Assembly: GCF_003719195.1 (NCBI RefSeq)
Contig: NZ_CP024996.1
Location: forward strand, 62,001-126,000
Direction: 5' to 3'
Length of the DNA: 64,000 nt
DNA from: Herbaspirillum rubrisubalbicans
Lineage (GTDB): Bacteria; Pseudomonadota; Gammaproteobacteria; Burkholderiales; Burkholderiaceae_D
Part shown: positions 38,014 through 47,512 of the stretch, piece by piece
How the letters are laid out: every line of letters starts with the position of its first letter
How positions within the stretch are numbered: the stretch's first letter is position 1
Notes under the pieces: model-generated
Seen by the model: only the letters and a program-made list of their open reading frames with translations
The model's database searches: none
Told to the model about the DNA's origin: nothing
Translations under genes and position numbers: made by a program

Positions 38014-38760
38014 TCAGTGATTCTTGCGCGCCAGCTTGCCTGGTTCCACGCCCAGTTGCTTGAGCTTGCGGTAGAGGTGGGTGCGCTCCAGGCCGGTACG
38101 TTCGGCCACGCGGGTCATGCTGCCGTTTTCGCGCACCAGATGGTATTCGAAGTAGGCGCGCTCGAAGGCATCGCGCGCTTCGCGCAGCGGCAGGTCGAAG
38201 GAGATGTTGGCGGCATTGTCGGCCACCTGGCCGAAGGGCGCCGCTGCCGGGGCGCCCTGATGCAGCGCTTCGCCGCCCAGGGCGGGGGCGTAGGTGGTCG
38301 CCGGGGTGACGTGTTCCACATGCAGGCCATCGGTGGCGCCATTGGCGACCGCTGCCACCGGGGCCGGGCGGTAGCTGGCCGGGCGCACCGCTTCGCGGCT
38401 GTGCGACAGGCCTTGCTGGACGGCCTTGAGCAGCTTTTGCAGGGCGATCGGCTTTTCCAGGAAGTTCAGGGCACCGATGCGGGTGGCTTCGACGGCGGTG
38501 TCGATGGTGGCGTGGCCGGACATCATGATGACCGGCATCGTCAACAGGCCATCGCGCTGCCATTCCTTCAGCAGCGTTACGCCATCGGTGTCGGGCATCC
38601 AGATATCGAGCAATACGAGGTCGGGGACGCCGGCCTGGCGAAGCTCGCGTGCCTGCTGCGCGTTTTCCGCAGTGGTCACGACATGTCCTTCATCGCCCAG
38701 AATTTCTGAGAGCAATTCGCGGATACCCATTTCGTCATCGACGACCAGGATGTTAGCCAT
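38014..38760 (-). CDS. ntrX: NtrX-like response regulator without AAA+ domain
   Basis: 248 residues. An N-terminal receiver domain with acidic pocket D8-D9 and phosphoacceptor Asp52 (LVLLDIWMPDTDG), and Lys in the conserved FLEKPI loop. A long Ala/Pro-rich linker leads to a C-terminal Fis-type helix-turn-helix (TRVAERTGLERTHLYRKLKQ). The sigma-54 AAA+ domain of standard NtrX/NtrC is missing, which appears common in betaproteobacterial NtrX. With NtrY it likely senses nitrogen or redox status. It cannot itself open sigma-54 promoters. Confidence 0.85.
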   Translation of the reverse strand: MANILVVDDEMGIRELLSEILGDEGHVVTTAENAQQARELRQAGVPDLVLLDIWMPDTDGVTLLKEWQRDGLLTMPVIMMSGHATIDTAVEATRIGALNFLEKPIALQKLLKAVQQGLSHSREAVRPASYRPAPVAAVANGATDGLHVEHVTPATTYAPALGGEALHQGAPAAAPFGQVADNAANISFDLPLREARDAFERAYFEYHLVRENGSMTRVAERTGLERTHLYRKLKQLGVEPGKLARKNH

Positions 38761-38926
38761 GTGCTGCTTTCCTCGCTGCTAGTTCATTGTCCAAGTTTTC
38801 GATCTTGTTCCGGGCCGGTAGGCTCGACGCGGCGTTAGCGAGTCTACCTTGATGAACTGCCGATCCCTGCCGGTGTGGTGCATTCGAATCTTGAGCCTGT
38901 CGACGTTTTCCAGAGAAAACTGTCTC

Positions 38927-41206
38927 TTAATCAATAGGTGCTAACTTTACCAGCAAAATTACAATTTTTGCGCCTCTCCCATCGGTACGATTCTGGATAT
39001 CGATGCGGCCGCCGTGTTCCTCGACGATTTTCTTGACCATGGCCAGTCCCAGACCGGTGCCGCGGGCCTTGGACGTGACGTAGGGTTCGAAGGCACGCGC
39101 CAGGATGGTGGGCGAAAAACCGGGGCCGTTATCCATGATGGACAGCCGCACGGCGGGTTGGCGCTGCCCATTGGTGCCGGCAATGTCGATCTGCTCGGTC
39201 AGCACGTCGATGCGGGGGGCTTGCTGGCCATCATCGGTGACTGCGTCCTGGGCATTTTGCAGCAGGTTGTGGATGACCTGGCGCATCTGGGTGGCGTCGC
39301 CCATGACCTTGCTCATCTCCGGTGCCAGGCGCGCATGGATCACGTCGCGGCCATCGCCGGCCAGGTAGAGGTTGAGGATTTCCTCGATCAGGGCGTTCAG
39401 GTCCAGCGCCACCGGCTTGGCCGGCGGGGTCTTGGCGTAGTCGCGGAAGTCGTCGACCATGCGCTTCATGGCCGTGACCTGGTTGACGATGGTGGTGGTG
39501 CCCTTGTCCAGAATGGCGGCGTCGGCCGGCATGAGCTTGTCGGCCAGGCGATGTTGCAGGCGTTCGGCCGAGAGCTGGATGGGGGTCAGCGGGTTCTTGA
39601 TTTCGTGGGCCAGGCGGCGTGCCACTTCGCCCCAGGCGATCGAACGCTGGGCTGAGATGACGTTGCTGATGTCATCGAACACCACCACGTAACCCACGCC
39701 ATTTTCCACCGGCAGGTGCGAGCCGCGTGCCAGCAAGGTCAGCTTGTCATGGTCGGGCTTGCCGCCTTGCTCATCGTTGGCCTCTAGCACCGCGCCGGGC
39801 TGGCGTGACAATTCGAACTGGCGTTGCCAGTGCAGACCATCGGCACCGTCGCTGCTGTGCTGGGCCAGTTGTTCGGAGAAGGCGCGGATGATGGCCTGGG
39901 CAAACGGCGCCTGGCTGTCGATGGTCTGCAGGGGCGTGCCGATGTTGGCCGAGAAGTCGTAGCCTAGGATGCGGCGCACCGAATCATTGGCGCTGACGAT
40001 GTTGAAGTGCCCATCCAGCACCATCACCCCGGCCGACATGTTGGCCAGCACCGATTCCAGGTAGGCCTTGGCGTTTTCCAGCTCGGCGCGGTTTTTTTCC
40101 ACCGAGGTGCGCGCCTCCAGCAACTGGCGCGTCATGGTGTTGAAGGATTGCGTGAGCGTGCCCAGTTCGTCGGAGGTACTGACGATGGGCCGCGGTGACA
40201 GATTGCCCTCGGCCACTGCCTTGGTGCCTTCGGCCAAGAGCAAGAGTGGCTTGGCCAGGTCGCTGGCGATCAGGAAGGCGCTGGCAATGGCGGCGAAGAT
40301 GGCCAGCAGCAGCGTCAGGGTCAGCGTCACCAGGTAGATCTTGCGCAGGCCCGAGCGCGAGACAGAGCGCTGCTGGTATTCGTTGTAGGCCAGCCGTAGC
40401 GTCTCGGCATTGCTGGCCAGGTAATCCGGCACCGGCTGCAGGATCTGCAGATAGCGCGTCTCGTTTTGCAGCGACATGCCGCGGCTGGGCGCCGGGATCA
40501 GCACCACCACGTGCAGTCGCAGGTTGCCATCGGAATCGGATTCACCATTGGGCGGTCGCGTGTCATCGCTTTCCACCGCCGAAAAGGCCCGTGAGACCCG
40601 CGCCTGGCGCGTGGCCTGGGGGCTGGGCAGGGTAGGGGTGAGCGAGCCGATCGAGCCGCCCACCGTCCCCATCACCTGGCCATTGGCGTTGACGATGGTG
40701 ATTTCCATGTTCTGGTCGCGCTGGCGTGACAGGTAGGTCACCTGTTCCGAGTCGCTCATGTCGGAGAGCTCCTGGGCCATGCCGCGGGCACGCGAGACCA
40801 GGTCAGAGAGCGACGAATCGAGCGCATTGCGGCCCAGGTTCAGGCCGGATTCGAGCGCGGCTTCCATGCGCACGTCGAACCAGGATTCGATGGAGCGCGA
40901 GACGAACTGCACCGACATCAGGTAGATCACTGCCCCCGGCACGATGCCCACCAGCGCAAACATCAGCACCAGCCGCGCCAGCAGCTTGGAGCCGAACTTG
41001 CCGCGCCGGTAGCGCTTGTAGAGCCGCCCCAGCAGCAGCAGCACCAGGCCCAGCAGCGAGATGGCGGCCAGGCCGTTCAAGAACAGCAGCCAGGGATAGT
41101 GTTGCTCGAAGAGGGCGGAGTTTTCGGAAGCCGAGGCCAGCAGGAAGAGCAGGATGCTGATCACGCCCCCGCCGACCACCAGCAGATAGCGTAAGGTGCG
41201 GCTCAT
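38927..41206 (-). CDS. ntrY: NtrY-like sensor histidine kinase
   Basis: 759 residues. Four membrane helices in the N-terminal roughly 320 residues (two close to the N-terminus, one near 85-105, one near 290-310), then HAMP, a PAS domain (VLDGHFNIVSANDSVRRILG), a HisKA domain with phosphoacceptor His in ARRLAHEIKNPLTPIQLS, and a HATPase_c domain (DNGPGFSP, GTGLGLAMVKKIVEEHGG). It phosphorylates the adjacent NtrX. It overlaps the DUF4390 gene by 4 bases. Confidence 0.92.
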   Translation of the reverse strand: MSRTLRYLLVVGGGVISILLFLLASASENSALFEQHYPWLLFLNGLAAISLLGLVLLLLGRLYKRYRRGKFGSKLLARLVLMFALVGIVPGAVIYLMSVQFVSRSIESWFDVRMEAALESGLNLGRNALDSSLSDLVSRARGMAQELSDMSDSEQVTYLSRQRDQNMEITIVNANGQVMGTVGGSIGSLTPTLPSPQATRQARVSRAFSAVESDDTRPPNGESDSDGNLRLHVVVLIPAPSRGMSLQNETRYLQILQPVPDYLASNAETLRLAYNEYQQRSVSRSGLRKIYLVTLTLTLLLAIFAAIASAFLIASDLAKPLLLLAEGTKAVAEGNLSPRPIVSTSDELGTLTQSFNTMTRQLLEARTSVEKNRAELENAKAYLESVLANMSAGVMVLDGHFNIVSANDSVRRILGYDFSANIGTPLQTIDSQAPFAQAIIRAFSEQLAQHSSDGADGLHWQRQFELSRQPGAVLEANDEQGGKPDHDKLTLLARGSHLPVENGVGYVVVFDDISNVISAQRSIAWGEVARRLAHEIKNPLTPIQLSAERLQHRLADKLMPADAAILDKGTTTIVNQVTAMKRMVDDFRDYAKTPPAKPVALDLNALIEEILNLYLAGDGRDVIHARLAPEMSKVMGDATQMRQVIHNLLQNAQDAVTDDGQQAPRIDVLTEQIDIAGTNGQRQPAVRLSIMDNGPGFSPTILARAFEPYVTSKARGTGLGLAMVKKIVEEHGGRIDIQNRTDGRGAKIVILLVKLAPID

Positions 41207-41835
41207 TCGGGTTTGTAGTTGAATTCAATCCAGTCGGAGGACAGGCGCCAGTCGCTGTTGTTGAGCGCATTGACCTGGAAGGGCTTGGGCAGCAGCGCCA
41301 CGTCCAGCCGCATCCGCAGGCCGACATGATAGATTTCGCCAGCCTTGAGCGTGTTGTTGTCGGCGATGATCCAGCGCGGCGGGCGACGGATCAGCGTCAG
41401 GGCGTCGTCCAGGTTGGTGAAGCTCTGCTGCAACTGGCCGCTGATGGCGGTGTGGTATTGCCGGGTCAGCACGTTATAGGACAGCCGCAGGGTGCGCGTG
41501 GAGGAGACGCTGGTTTCGTCGAACCAGTACCAGCGCCGCCGGGTCAGTTGGACTTCGGTGGTGAAATACAGCGGCACACCGCGTGAGAGCGCATCTTCCA
41601 AGCCGCGATTGAGATCGAAGTCATACGAGACCGAGAGCCGGTAGCCTTCATCGCTGGCTTCGATGCTGGCCTGGTTGACCGTGATTTCAGCGGCCTGCGC
41701 GGCCGAGCCGGTCAACAGCGTAGTCAAGGCCAGCAGCACCAGCAGCCAGCGCAGCATGGCGCGCAGTAGCCGTCCACAGCCAAGATGCAGGCTGCGAGCG
41801 GGAGTGGGGAGAGGGACCGATTGCGTCAAATTCAT
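41203..41835 (-). CDS. DUF4390 domain-containing protein
   Basis: 210 residues. A long basic N-terminus is followed by a signal peptide or anchor (MLRWLLVLLALTTLLTG) and a beta-rich periplasmic domain (RWYWFDETSVSSTRTLRLSY), typical of DUF4390. It overlaps rsmB and ntrY by 4 bases each, so it is translationally coupled to both. In Burkholderiales this gene sits between rsmB and ntrY. A role in NtrY signalling is inference. Confidence 0.85.
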   Translation of the reverse strand: MNLTQSVPLPTPARSLHLGCGRLLRAMLRWLLVLLALTTLLTGSAAQAAEITVNQASIEASDEGYRLSVSYDFDLNRGLEDALSRGVPLYFTTEVQLTRRRWYWFDETSVSSTRTLRLSYNVLTRQYHTAISGQLQQSFTNLDDALTLIRRPPRWIIADNNTLKAGEIYHVGLRMRLDVALLPKPFQVNALNNSDWRLSSDWIEFNYKPE

Positions 41836-43151
41836 GCACCAGGTTTTTGGAACAGCGCATAGAACAGGCCATCGTGATCGGCATTGTCACTGGCGGTCGG
41901 CAACAGTTGACCTGGAGCGGGCAGCCGGATGGCATGGTTTTTCTGCGCGAAGGCGATCGCTTGCTGCTCCGATTCCTGGGGCCACAGCGAGCAGGTTACG
42001 AGCAGCAATTTACCATCCGGTCGCAGCATCTGCCAAAGCTTGTCCAAAATTTGCGAGGAAAGTGTTGCAAGCTGCGCGGTATCGGTCTTGCGGCGCAGCC
42101 AGCGGATATCCGGGTGACGCCGCACGATGCCCGAGGCGGTGCAGGGGACGTCGGCCAGGATGCGGTCAAACGGCTGGCCATCCCACCAGCCATCCTCGCG
42201 GGCGTCGCCAGCGGTCAGGCGCGCTTTGAGCTGCAAGCGCTCGAGGTTCTCGGCGATGCGCTGCAGGCGGCGGGCATCGTGGTCCAGTGCCTGCAGTTCC
42301 AGATCGGCCAGTTCCAGCAGGTGGCCGGTCTTGCCGCCGGGGGCGGCGCAGGCGTCCAGCACGCGCATCCCATCGGCCACGTCCAGCAGCGGCGCGGCCA
42401 GTTGGGCGGCGGCATCCTGCACCGACACCACGCCCTCGGCAAAGCCGGGAATCTGTTGCACCGGCACCGGCTTGTCCAGTCGCACCGCGTAGGGGCCGAC
42501 GGCGCGCGCGCCGATGCCGGCCCCCTGCAGCGTGGCCAGGTATTGCTCGACGCTGGCACGGCGGCGGTTCACGCGCAAGGTGAGCGGCGGCGGCTGGTTG
42601 CCGGCCAGCAGGATGGCTTGCCATTGCTCGGGATAAGCGCCCTTGAGGCGGTCGATCCACCAGGTCGGGTAATTCCAGGTGCCGGGCGGGGTCTTGCTGG
42701 CTTGCGGCATCAACGACACGCGCTCGCGCAGGTAGCGGCGCAGGATGGCGTTGACCACGCCCTTGGCGAAATTCATTTCCTGGCTGATGGCCGCCGCCTG
42801 CACGGCCTGGTCGACCACGGTAAAGCTGTCGTAGCCGGCATCCTGTTCATCCACCAGCAACGCCAGGGCGGTTACCAGCAGACCGTGCAATACCTCCGGC
42901 TGGGGCGGCTTGTTGGCCAGCAGGCTCAAGAGGCTGTCGGTGAGGCCCAGATGGCGCATGGCGCGGTAGCTCAGGTCCTGGATGGCGCCGCGGGCCGGCG
43001 GCGGCGCATCGCTGCGCGCGAAAATCTGGGCCAGCGCCTGTGGCAGTGCCTGACCGGCGCGTACCGCAGCCACCGCCTGGGCGGCATAGGCCAACTGGTA
43101 GGCCAGGGAATCGGCCTTCACGCCGGCAGGGAGGAGAGAAATCTGGATCAC
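41832..43151 (-). CDS. rsmB: 16S rRNA (cytosine-967-C5)-methyltransferase RsmB
   Basis: 439 residues from GTG 43151. N-terminal NusB-like RNA-binding domain (AKGVVNAILRRYLRERVS), then a methyltransferase domain with DACAAPGGKTGHLLE for SAM, DVPCTASGIVRRHPDIRW with the release Cys and VTCSLWPQESE with the catalytic Cys. The start is uncertain; the frame extends to 43265 without support, and GTG 43151 gives the usual length. First gene of rsmB-DUF4390-ntrY-ntrX. Confidence 0.92.
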   Translation of the reverse strand: MIQISLLPAGVKADSLAYQLAYAAQAVAAVRAGQALPQALAQIFARSDAPPPARGAIQDLSYRAMRHLGLTDSLLSLLANKPPQPEVLHGLLVTALALLVDEQDAGYDSFTVVDQAVQAAAISQEMNFAKGVVNAILRRYLRERVSLMPQASKTPPGTWNYPTWWIDRLKGAYPEQWQAILLAGNQPPPLTLRVNRRRASVEQYLATLQGAGIGARAVGPYAVRLDKPVPVQQIPGFAEGVVSVQDAAAQLAAPLLDVADGMRVLDACAAPGGKTGHLLELADLELQALDHDARRLQRIAENLERLQLKARLTAGDAREDGWWDGQPFDRILADVPCTASGIVRRHPDIRWLRRKTDTAQLATLSSQILDKLWQMLRPDGKLLLVTCSLWPQESEQQAIAFAQKNHAIRLPAPGQLLPTASDNADHDGLFYALFQKPGA

Positions 43152-43266
43152 GTCTTGGCTAGCTCTGGAAGGTAGGACAGCACCCGTGTTGCGGCACAGC
43201 AATGGTCGACGCAAGGGGCGCGGGCCGCCAGTGTACCAGCGGCCAATGCCGGGGCACAAAAACAAA

Positions 43267-43299
43267 ACGGCTGCCGCGGTGGATGATCGCGGCAGCCGT
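43267..43299 (-). terminator. Intrinsic terminator
   Basis: Stem ACGGCTGCCGCG / CGCGGCAGCCGT (12 bp) with a 9-base loop; on the minus strand it is followed by TTTTGTTTTTG. It ends the DUF1840 gene. Confidence 0.88.
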
Positions 43300-43328
43300 C
43301 TTGTTTCAGGCCGGGGGGCGCAGGTCTT

Positions 43329-43673
43329 TCAGACGCCCCACAGAATGTCGTGATTGCCCTTCTTGGCTTCGCGCAGCATGTCCAGCAACGGATAGGCACG
43401 TGCCGAGAAGCTCACAGGTTCGATCTTTTCGTGCTTGTGGTCATCGACCTCGCCGTTGTGGTGAGCGTTGACGTCACGTGCCAGGGCTTCGGCCGCTTCG
43501 TGCGACTTGCTGGCGTTGATCTGCTGTTCCAGCACGGCGATGGCTTCACCAGCCTCGGTGGCGGTGATTACGCCGCGGGCGACGTCCTTGTGCAGCAGGT
43601 CCAAGATGGGTTTGGCGTGCGACTCGTACATCACCACATCGGCAGCCGCTTTTGATTTGAAGGTGATCAGCAT
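43329..43673 (-). CDS. DUF1840 family protein
   Basis: 114 residues. Starts MLITFKSKAAADVVMYESHA and ends with VSFSARAYPLLDMLREA, as in DUF1840 proteins of Burkholderiales and relatives. Soluble, no signal peptide. Function unknown. Followed by a terminator, with its own ATG 43673. Confidence 0.85.
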   Translation of the reverse strand: MLITFKSKAAADVVMYESHAKPILDLLHKDVARGVITATEAGEAIAVLEQQINASKSHEAAEALARDVNAHHNGEVDDHKHEKIEPVSFSARAYPLLDMLREAKKGNHDILWGV

Positions 43674-43848
43674 ATTTCCTCAGGATCTTTGAAGTGAAAA
43701 CGTTTTTTGGGCGCGGCCGGGTCGACCGGGCTATGTTGGAAATGCGCTGCGGATTGCATCCGCATTTCTGCGGGAATACCCGTTTGGAGTGACGGGTAGC
43801 ACAAGAATACCCCGGCAGCCGGAATCTTGTCACCCGGCTCGGCCCCGC

Positions 43849-44376
43849 TCAGATTGGTTTGAAAGAGCTGAAAAAGGTTTCAATGTTTTCCTCCTTGAAG
43901 GCTTTTTCATCTCCCACGATGAGAATCTGATAAACCCGTCGCTCGCGCACGGCCAGCCGTGCCACCAGCCGCAGCGGCCGCCCGCGCGACAGGCCGCGGG
44001 CGTCCAGGTCGATCGTGCGGGCAAAAACCGTGGTCTGGCCAGGCCAGGTAGGTGTGCCCTGGGGTTGGCCGGCGATGTTGTTCAACAGGGCCGTGCGCAT
44101 GGTTTCCAGCGCCCGCATGGCGGCGGCGGGATCGGGCAGTTCGGCACTGCCCACGGCGAAGGTCAGGCCGTCGACCTCGGCAGCGGTCATGCTCATGTCC
44201 ACCCTGGGGCCATCGAGGTCGATCGGGCGCGTCACGCTAGCGGGCTTGGCCGGCAGCAGCACCATGAAATGGGCGCCGTTGTCGCTGGCCTGGCGCCAGT
44301 TGTAGCGTGGCGAACAGGCCGCCAGGCACAGGCAGGCCAACGACAGGCAGAGCATGGCAGGACGAAGGCGGCGCAT
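43849..44376 (-). CDS. Putative lipoprotein
   Basis: 175 residues from ATG 44376, which has GGAG at good spacing. The lipobox LCLAAC gives a lipidated Cys at about residue 21, so the protein should be anchored in a membrane facing the periplasm. The rest is a compact alpha/beta domain with no family recognised. The frame extends upstream to 44541, but that start would hide the signal peptide. Divergent from the OPT transporter gene. Confidence 0.8.
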   Translation of the reverse strand: MRRLRPAMLCLSLACLCLAACSPRYNWRQASDNGAHFMVLLPAKPASVTRPIDLDGPRVDMSMTAAEVDGLTFAVGSAELPDPAAAMRALETMRTALLNNIAGQPQGTPTWPGQTTVFARTIDLDARGLSRGRPLRLVARLAVRERRVYQILIVGDEKAFKEENIETFFSSFKPI

Positions 44377-44523
44377 CTTCAGGCTCCAGGAGGGTGGGTG
44401 GCCATCATAGCAAAGCTCGCCGGCGCTCTCTTTCGCGCTGAAAAAAAGCGCCATTGTCCGATGGTCGTCAGGCAATTCTTGCGGTATAAGAACGCATCCA
44501 AATGGATCGAACCCTTTACCGAT

Positions 44524-46530
44524 ATGAAAAACGACAACCACGCCGGCCTGCCGGAACTGACCCTGCGCGGAATGCTGCTGGGCGCGCTCATTACGGTGGT
44601 CTTTACGGCCTCCAACGTCTATCTCGGCCTCAAGGTCGGGCTGACTTTTTCTTCGGCCATTCCGGCCGCCGTGATCTCGATGGAGGTGCTGCGCCTGTTC
44701 AACAATGCCAATATCCTGGAAAACAACATGGTGCAGACCCAGGCCTCGGCAGCCGGCACCTTGTCTTCGATCATCTTCATCCTGCCCGGGCTAGTGATGA
44801 TGGGCCACTGGCAGGGCTTTCCCTTCCTGCAGACGCTGGGCATCTGTGCCGCCGGCGGCATGTTGGGGGTGATGTTTTCCATCCCGCTGCGCCGCGTGAT
44901 GGTGGTACAAAGCGCGCTGCCCTACCCGGAAGGCGTGGCGGCGGCCGAAATCCTGCGCGTGGGCAGTGCCGACGCCGGGGGCGGCGAGGAAACACGGCGC
45001 GGCCTGCGCGACATCCTGTTTGGCGGTAGCTTGGCAGCAGTCTTCAGTTTGATTTCCAGCGGACTGAAGCTTTTTTCCGAGAGCATCAGCCTGTGGCTCA
45101 CCGCCGGCGCCTCGGTGGTACGTCTGACCATGGGCTTTTCTCTGGCGCTGGTGGGGGCGGGCTACATGATTGGCATCGTCTCCGGCATCGCCATCCTGAT
45201 CGGCCTGGTACTCGCCTGGGGCGTGGCCGTGCCTTACCTGACGGCAGTCACCGCGCACGCACCGGACCTGGCCCTTTCAGACTTCGCCAATGGCCTGTGG
45301 AAAAGCCAGGTGCGCTTCATCGGCGCCGGCATGATCGGCGTGGCCGCGATCTGGACCCTGGCGACCCTCTTCAAGCCCATGCTTGATGGCGTCAAGGCTT
45401 CGCTGTCGACGCTGGCGCGACGTCAGCAGGGCAGCACCGAGCGCACCGACCAGGACTTGTCGCCGCGCTGGATCATCGTCATCAGCCTGGGCATGATTGC
45501 GCTGCTGGCAGTGGTGTTCGCCTCCTTCCTGTCCGGCGCGCCGGTCTCGCCGGGGCTGTTCATCGGACTGGTGGTCTATGCGGTGGTATTTGCCTTCGTG
45601 TTCGGCTTCCTGGTGGCGGCGGCCTGCGGTTACATGGCCGGCCTGATCGGTTCATCCTCCAGCCCGATTTCGGGCATCGGCATCGTGGCCGTGATCCTGG
45701 TGTCGGTGCTGTTGCTGGTCTCGGGCGCGGTCGATCCGCTGCTGGCCACCCCCGAGGGCAGCAAGCTGGCCATCGCCGTGGCGCTGTTCGTGACCGCCGC
45801 CATCATCGCGGTGGCAGCCATTGCCAATGACAACCTGCAAGACCTCAAGACCGGCCAACTGGTCGGTGCCACCCCCTGGCGGCAACAGGTGGCGCTGCTG
45901 GTGGGATGCGTGGTCGGTGCGCTGATCATTCCTCCGGTGCTCAACCTGCTCTATCACGCCTATGGCTTCACTGGCGCATTGCCGCGCGCCGGTATGGATG
46001 CGGCTCAGGCCCTGGCGGCACCACAGGCCACGCTGATGACCGCCATTGCCACCGGCATTTTCACCCGTGAACTGAACTGGACCATGTTGGGCGTGGGCGT
46101 GGCGCTGGGCATCGTGCTCATCGTGATCGACTGGTTGCTGGCCCGCCGTGGCGGCGTGGCGCGCCTGCCGGTGCTGGCTGTGGGCATCGGCATCTATCTG
46201 CCACCGATGGTCAGCAGCGCTCTGTTCCTGGGCGCGTTGCTGGGTTGGCTGATCGAACGCGTCCTGCGTCGTCGCGCCCAGGCAGCCGGTGCCGACTTCG
46301 AGGCCTACGCCGACAAGCCGCGTCAGCGCGGCATCCTGGTGGCCTCCGGCCTGATCGTGGGGGAAAGCCTGGTGGGCGTGCTGCTGGCGGCCATCATCGG
46401 CTTTACCGGCAAGGATGCCCCGCTGGCGCTGGTCTCCGGGGCCTTCGAGTCCACCGGACAGTGGCTGGGGCTGGCGGCGCTGGCCTTGATCCTGCTGGCA
46501 TTTGCGCGTCGGATCATGCCCGTGCGTTGA
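44524..46530 (+). CDS. OPT-family oligopeptide transporter
   Basis: 668 residues and about 14-16 membrane helices. The start MKNDNHAGLPELTLRGMLLG and GLKVGLTFSSAIPAAVISM match bacterial OPT proteins, with the conserved NIMQTQASAAGTLSS-type segment (here NNMVQTQASAAGTLSSIIF). OPT proteins import oligopeptides or metal chelates by H+ symport. An in-frame upstream ATG at 44461 is possible. No partner genes lie on this strand. Confidence 0.9.
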   Translation: MKNDNHAGLPELTLRGMLLGALITVVFTASNVYLGLKVGLTFSSAIPAAVISMEVLRLFNNANILENNMVQTQASAAGTLSSIIFILPGLVMMGHWQGFPFLQTLGICAAGGMLGVMFSIPLRRVMVVQSALPYPEGVAAAEILRVGSADAGGGEETRRGLRDILFGGSLAAVFSLISSGLKLFSESISLWLTAGASVVRLTMGFSLALVGAGYMIGIVSGIAILIGLVLAWGVAVPYLTAVTAHAPDLALSDFANGLWKSQVRFIGAGMIGVAAIWTLATLFKPMLDGVKASLSTLARRQQGSTERTDQDLSPRWIIVISLGMIALLAVVFASFLSGAPVSPGLFIGLVVYAVVFAFVFGFLVAAACGYMAGLIGSSSSPISGIGIVAVILVSVLLLVSGAVDPLLATPEGSKLAIAVALFVTAAIIAVAAIANDNLQDLKTGQLVGATPWRQQVALLVGCVVGALIIPPVLNLLYHAYGFTGALPRAGMDAAQALAAPQATLMTAIATGIFTRELNWTMLGVGVALGIVLIVIDWLLARRGGVARLPVLAVGIGIYLPPMVSSALFLGALLGWLIERVLRRRAQAAGADFEAYADKPRQRGILVASGLIVGESLVGVLLAAIIGFTGKDAPLALVSGAFESTGQWLGLAALALILLAFARRIMPVR

Positions 46531-46549
46531 GGTCGGTGCGCCGCTTGGC

Positions 46550-47512
46550 TCAGGGCACCCACCAATAACGCAGGATGTGGAAGAAGATCGGGGCCGAAAA
46601 GCTGATCGAATCGACCCGGTCCAGCATCCCGCCATGACCTTCGATCATGGCGCCCCAGTCTTTGAGTCCGCGGTCACGCTTGATCGCGGACAGCACGAAG
46701 CCCCCGAAGAAGCCCAGGATGTTGATGGTCAGCGCCACCAAGGCCGCCTGCCAGACGTTGAAGGGCGTGATCCAGTGCAGCGCCGCGCCGACCGCTGTGG
46801 AAGTCAGCACACCGCCGACCAGTCCTTCCAGCGTCTTGGACGGTGAAATCTGCGGCGCCAGCTTGCGCTTGCCGAACAGCTTGCCCCATACATATTGGAA
46901 GACATCGCTGGACTGCACGGTGAGCACCAGGAACACGATCAATTGCAGATTGCGTCCCTGGAAGCCGGGAATGGACAGCGTCAACAGGGCCGGCACATGC
47001 GAGATGCAGTACACGCAGATCATCAATCCCCATTGCACCTTGGCTGCTCGCTCCAGGAAATGCTTGGTATCGGCCGACAGCGAGGCCGAGATCGGCAGCA
47101 GCAGGAAGGCGTAGACCGGGATCAGGATGGAGAACAGGCCATACCAGTCCATCCAGATCAACACATATTGCAGCGGCAGGAACACAAAGAAACACCAGAG
47201 CAGGGCGCGATGATCCCCCACGCGGGTGTAGGTCACCGAGATGAATTCGCGCAGCGCCTGCAGTGAAATGAAGGCAAACAGCACCACCACACCGGTCTTG
47301 CCCATCCAGAATGCCAGCGCCAGTGCGCCGATCATCCACCACCAGGCCTTGATGCGAGCATTCAGATTGTCGACCACGCTACTGTTGCGCCCGGCCAGGC
47401 GCCAGCGCAGCAGGCCGCCGATCGCGCTGGCCAGGGCGAGCACGGCAAATACGCCGGCGAAGAGGGCGATTAAGGTAGTTTGGGGATTCATGATCGATTC
47501 CGGCAGGTTCAT
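46550..47512 (-). CDS. ynbB: YnbB-like phosphatidate cytidylyltransferase (CdsA family)
   Basis: 320 residues with about eight membrane helices. C-terminal CdsA signature: SPSKTLEGLVGG then SAIKRDRGLKDWGAMIEGHG GMLDRVDS, holding the Mg-binding acidic residues. It should make CDP-diacylglycerol or similar from phosphatidate and CTP. ATG 47512 overlaps the acyltransferase gene by 4 bases; ATG 47491 is an alternative. It is the last gene of a five-gene lipid operon and is a second, non-housekeeping type of CdsA. Confidence 0.88.
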   Translation of the reverse strand: MNLPESIMNPQTTLIALFAGVFAVLALASAIGGLLRWRLAGRNSSVVDNLNARIKAWWWMIGALALAFWMGKTGVVVLFAFISLQALREFISVTYTRVGDHRALLWCFFVFLPLQYVLIWMDWYGLFSILIPVYAFLLLPISASLSADTKHFLERAAKVQWGLMICVYCISHVPALLTLSIPGFQGRNLQLIVFLVLTVQSSDVFQYVWGKLFGKRKLAPQISPSKTLEGLVGGVLTSTAVGAALHWITPFNVWQAALVALTINILGFFGGFVLSAIKRDRGLKDWGAMIEGHGGMLDRVDSISFSAPIFFHILRYWWVP

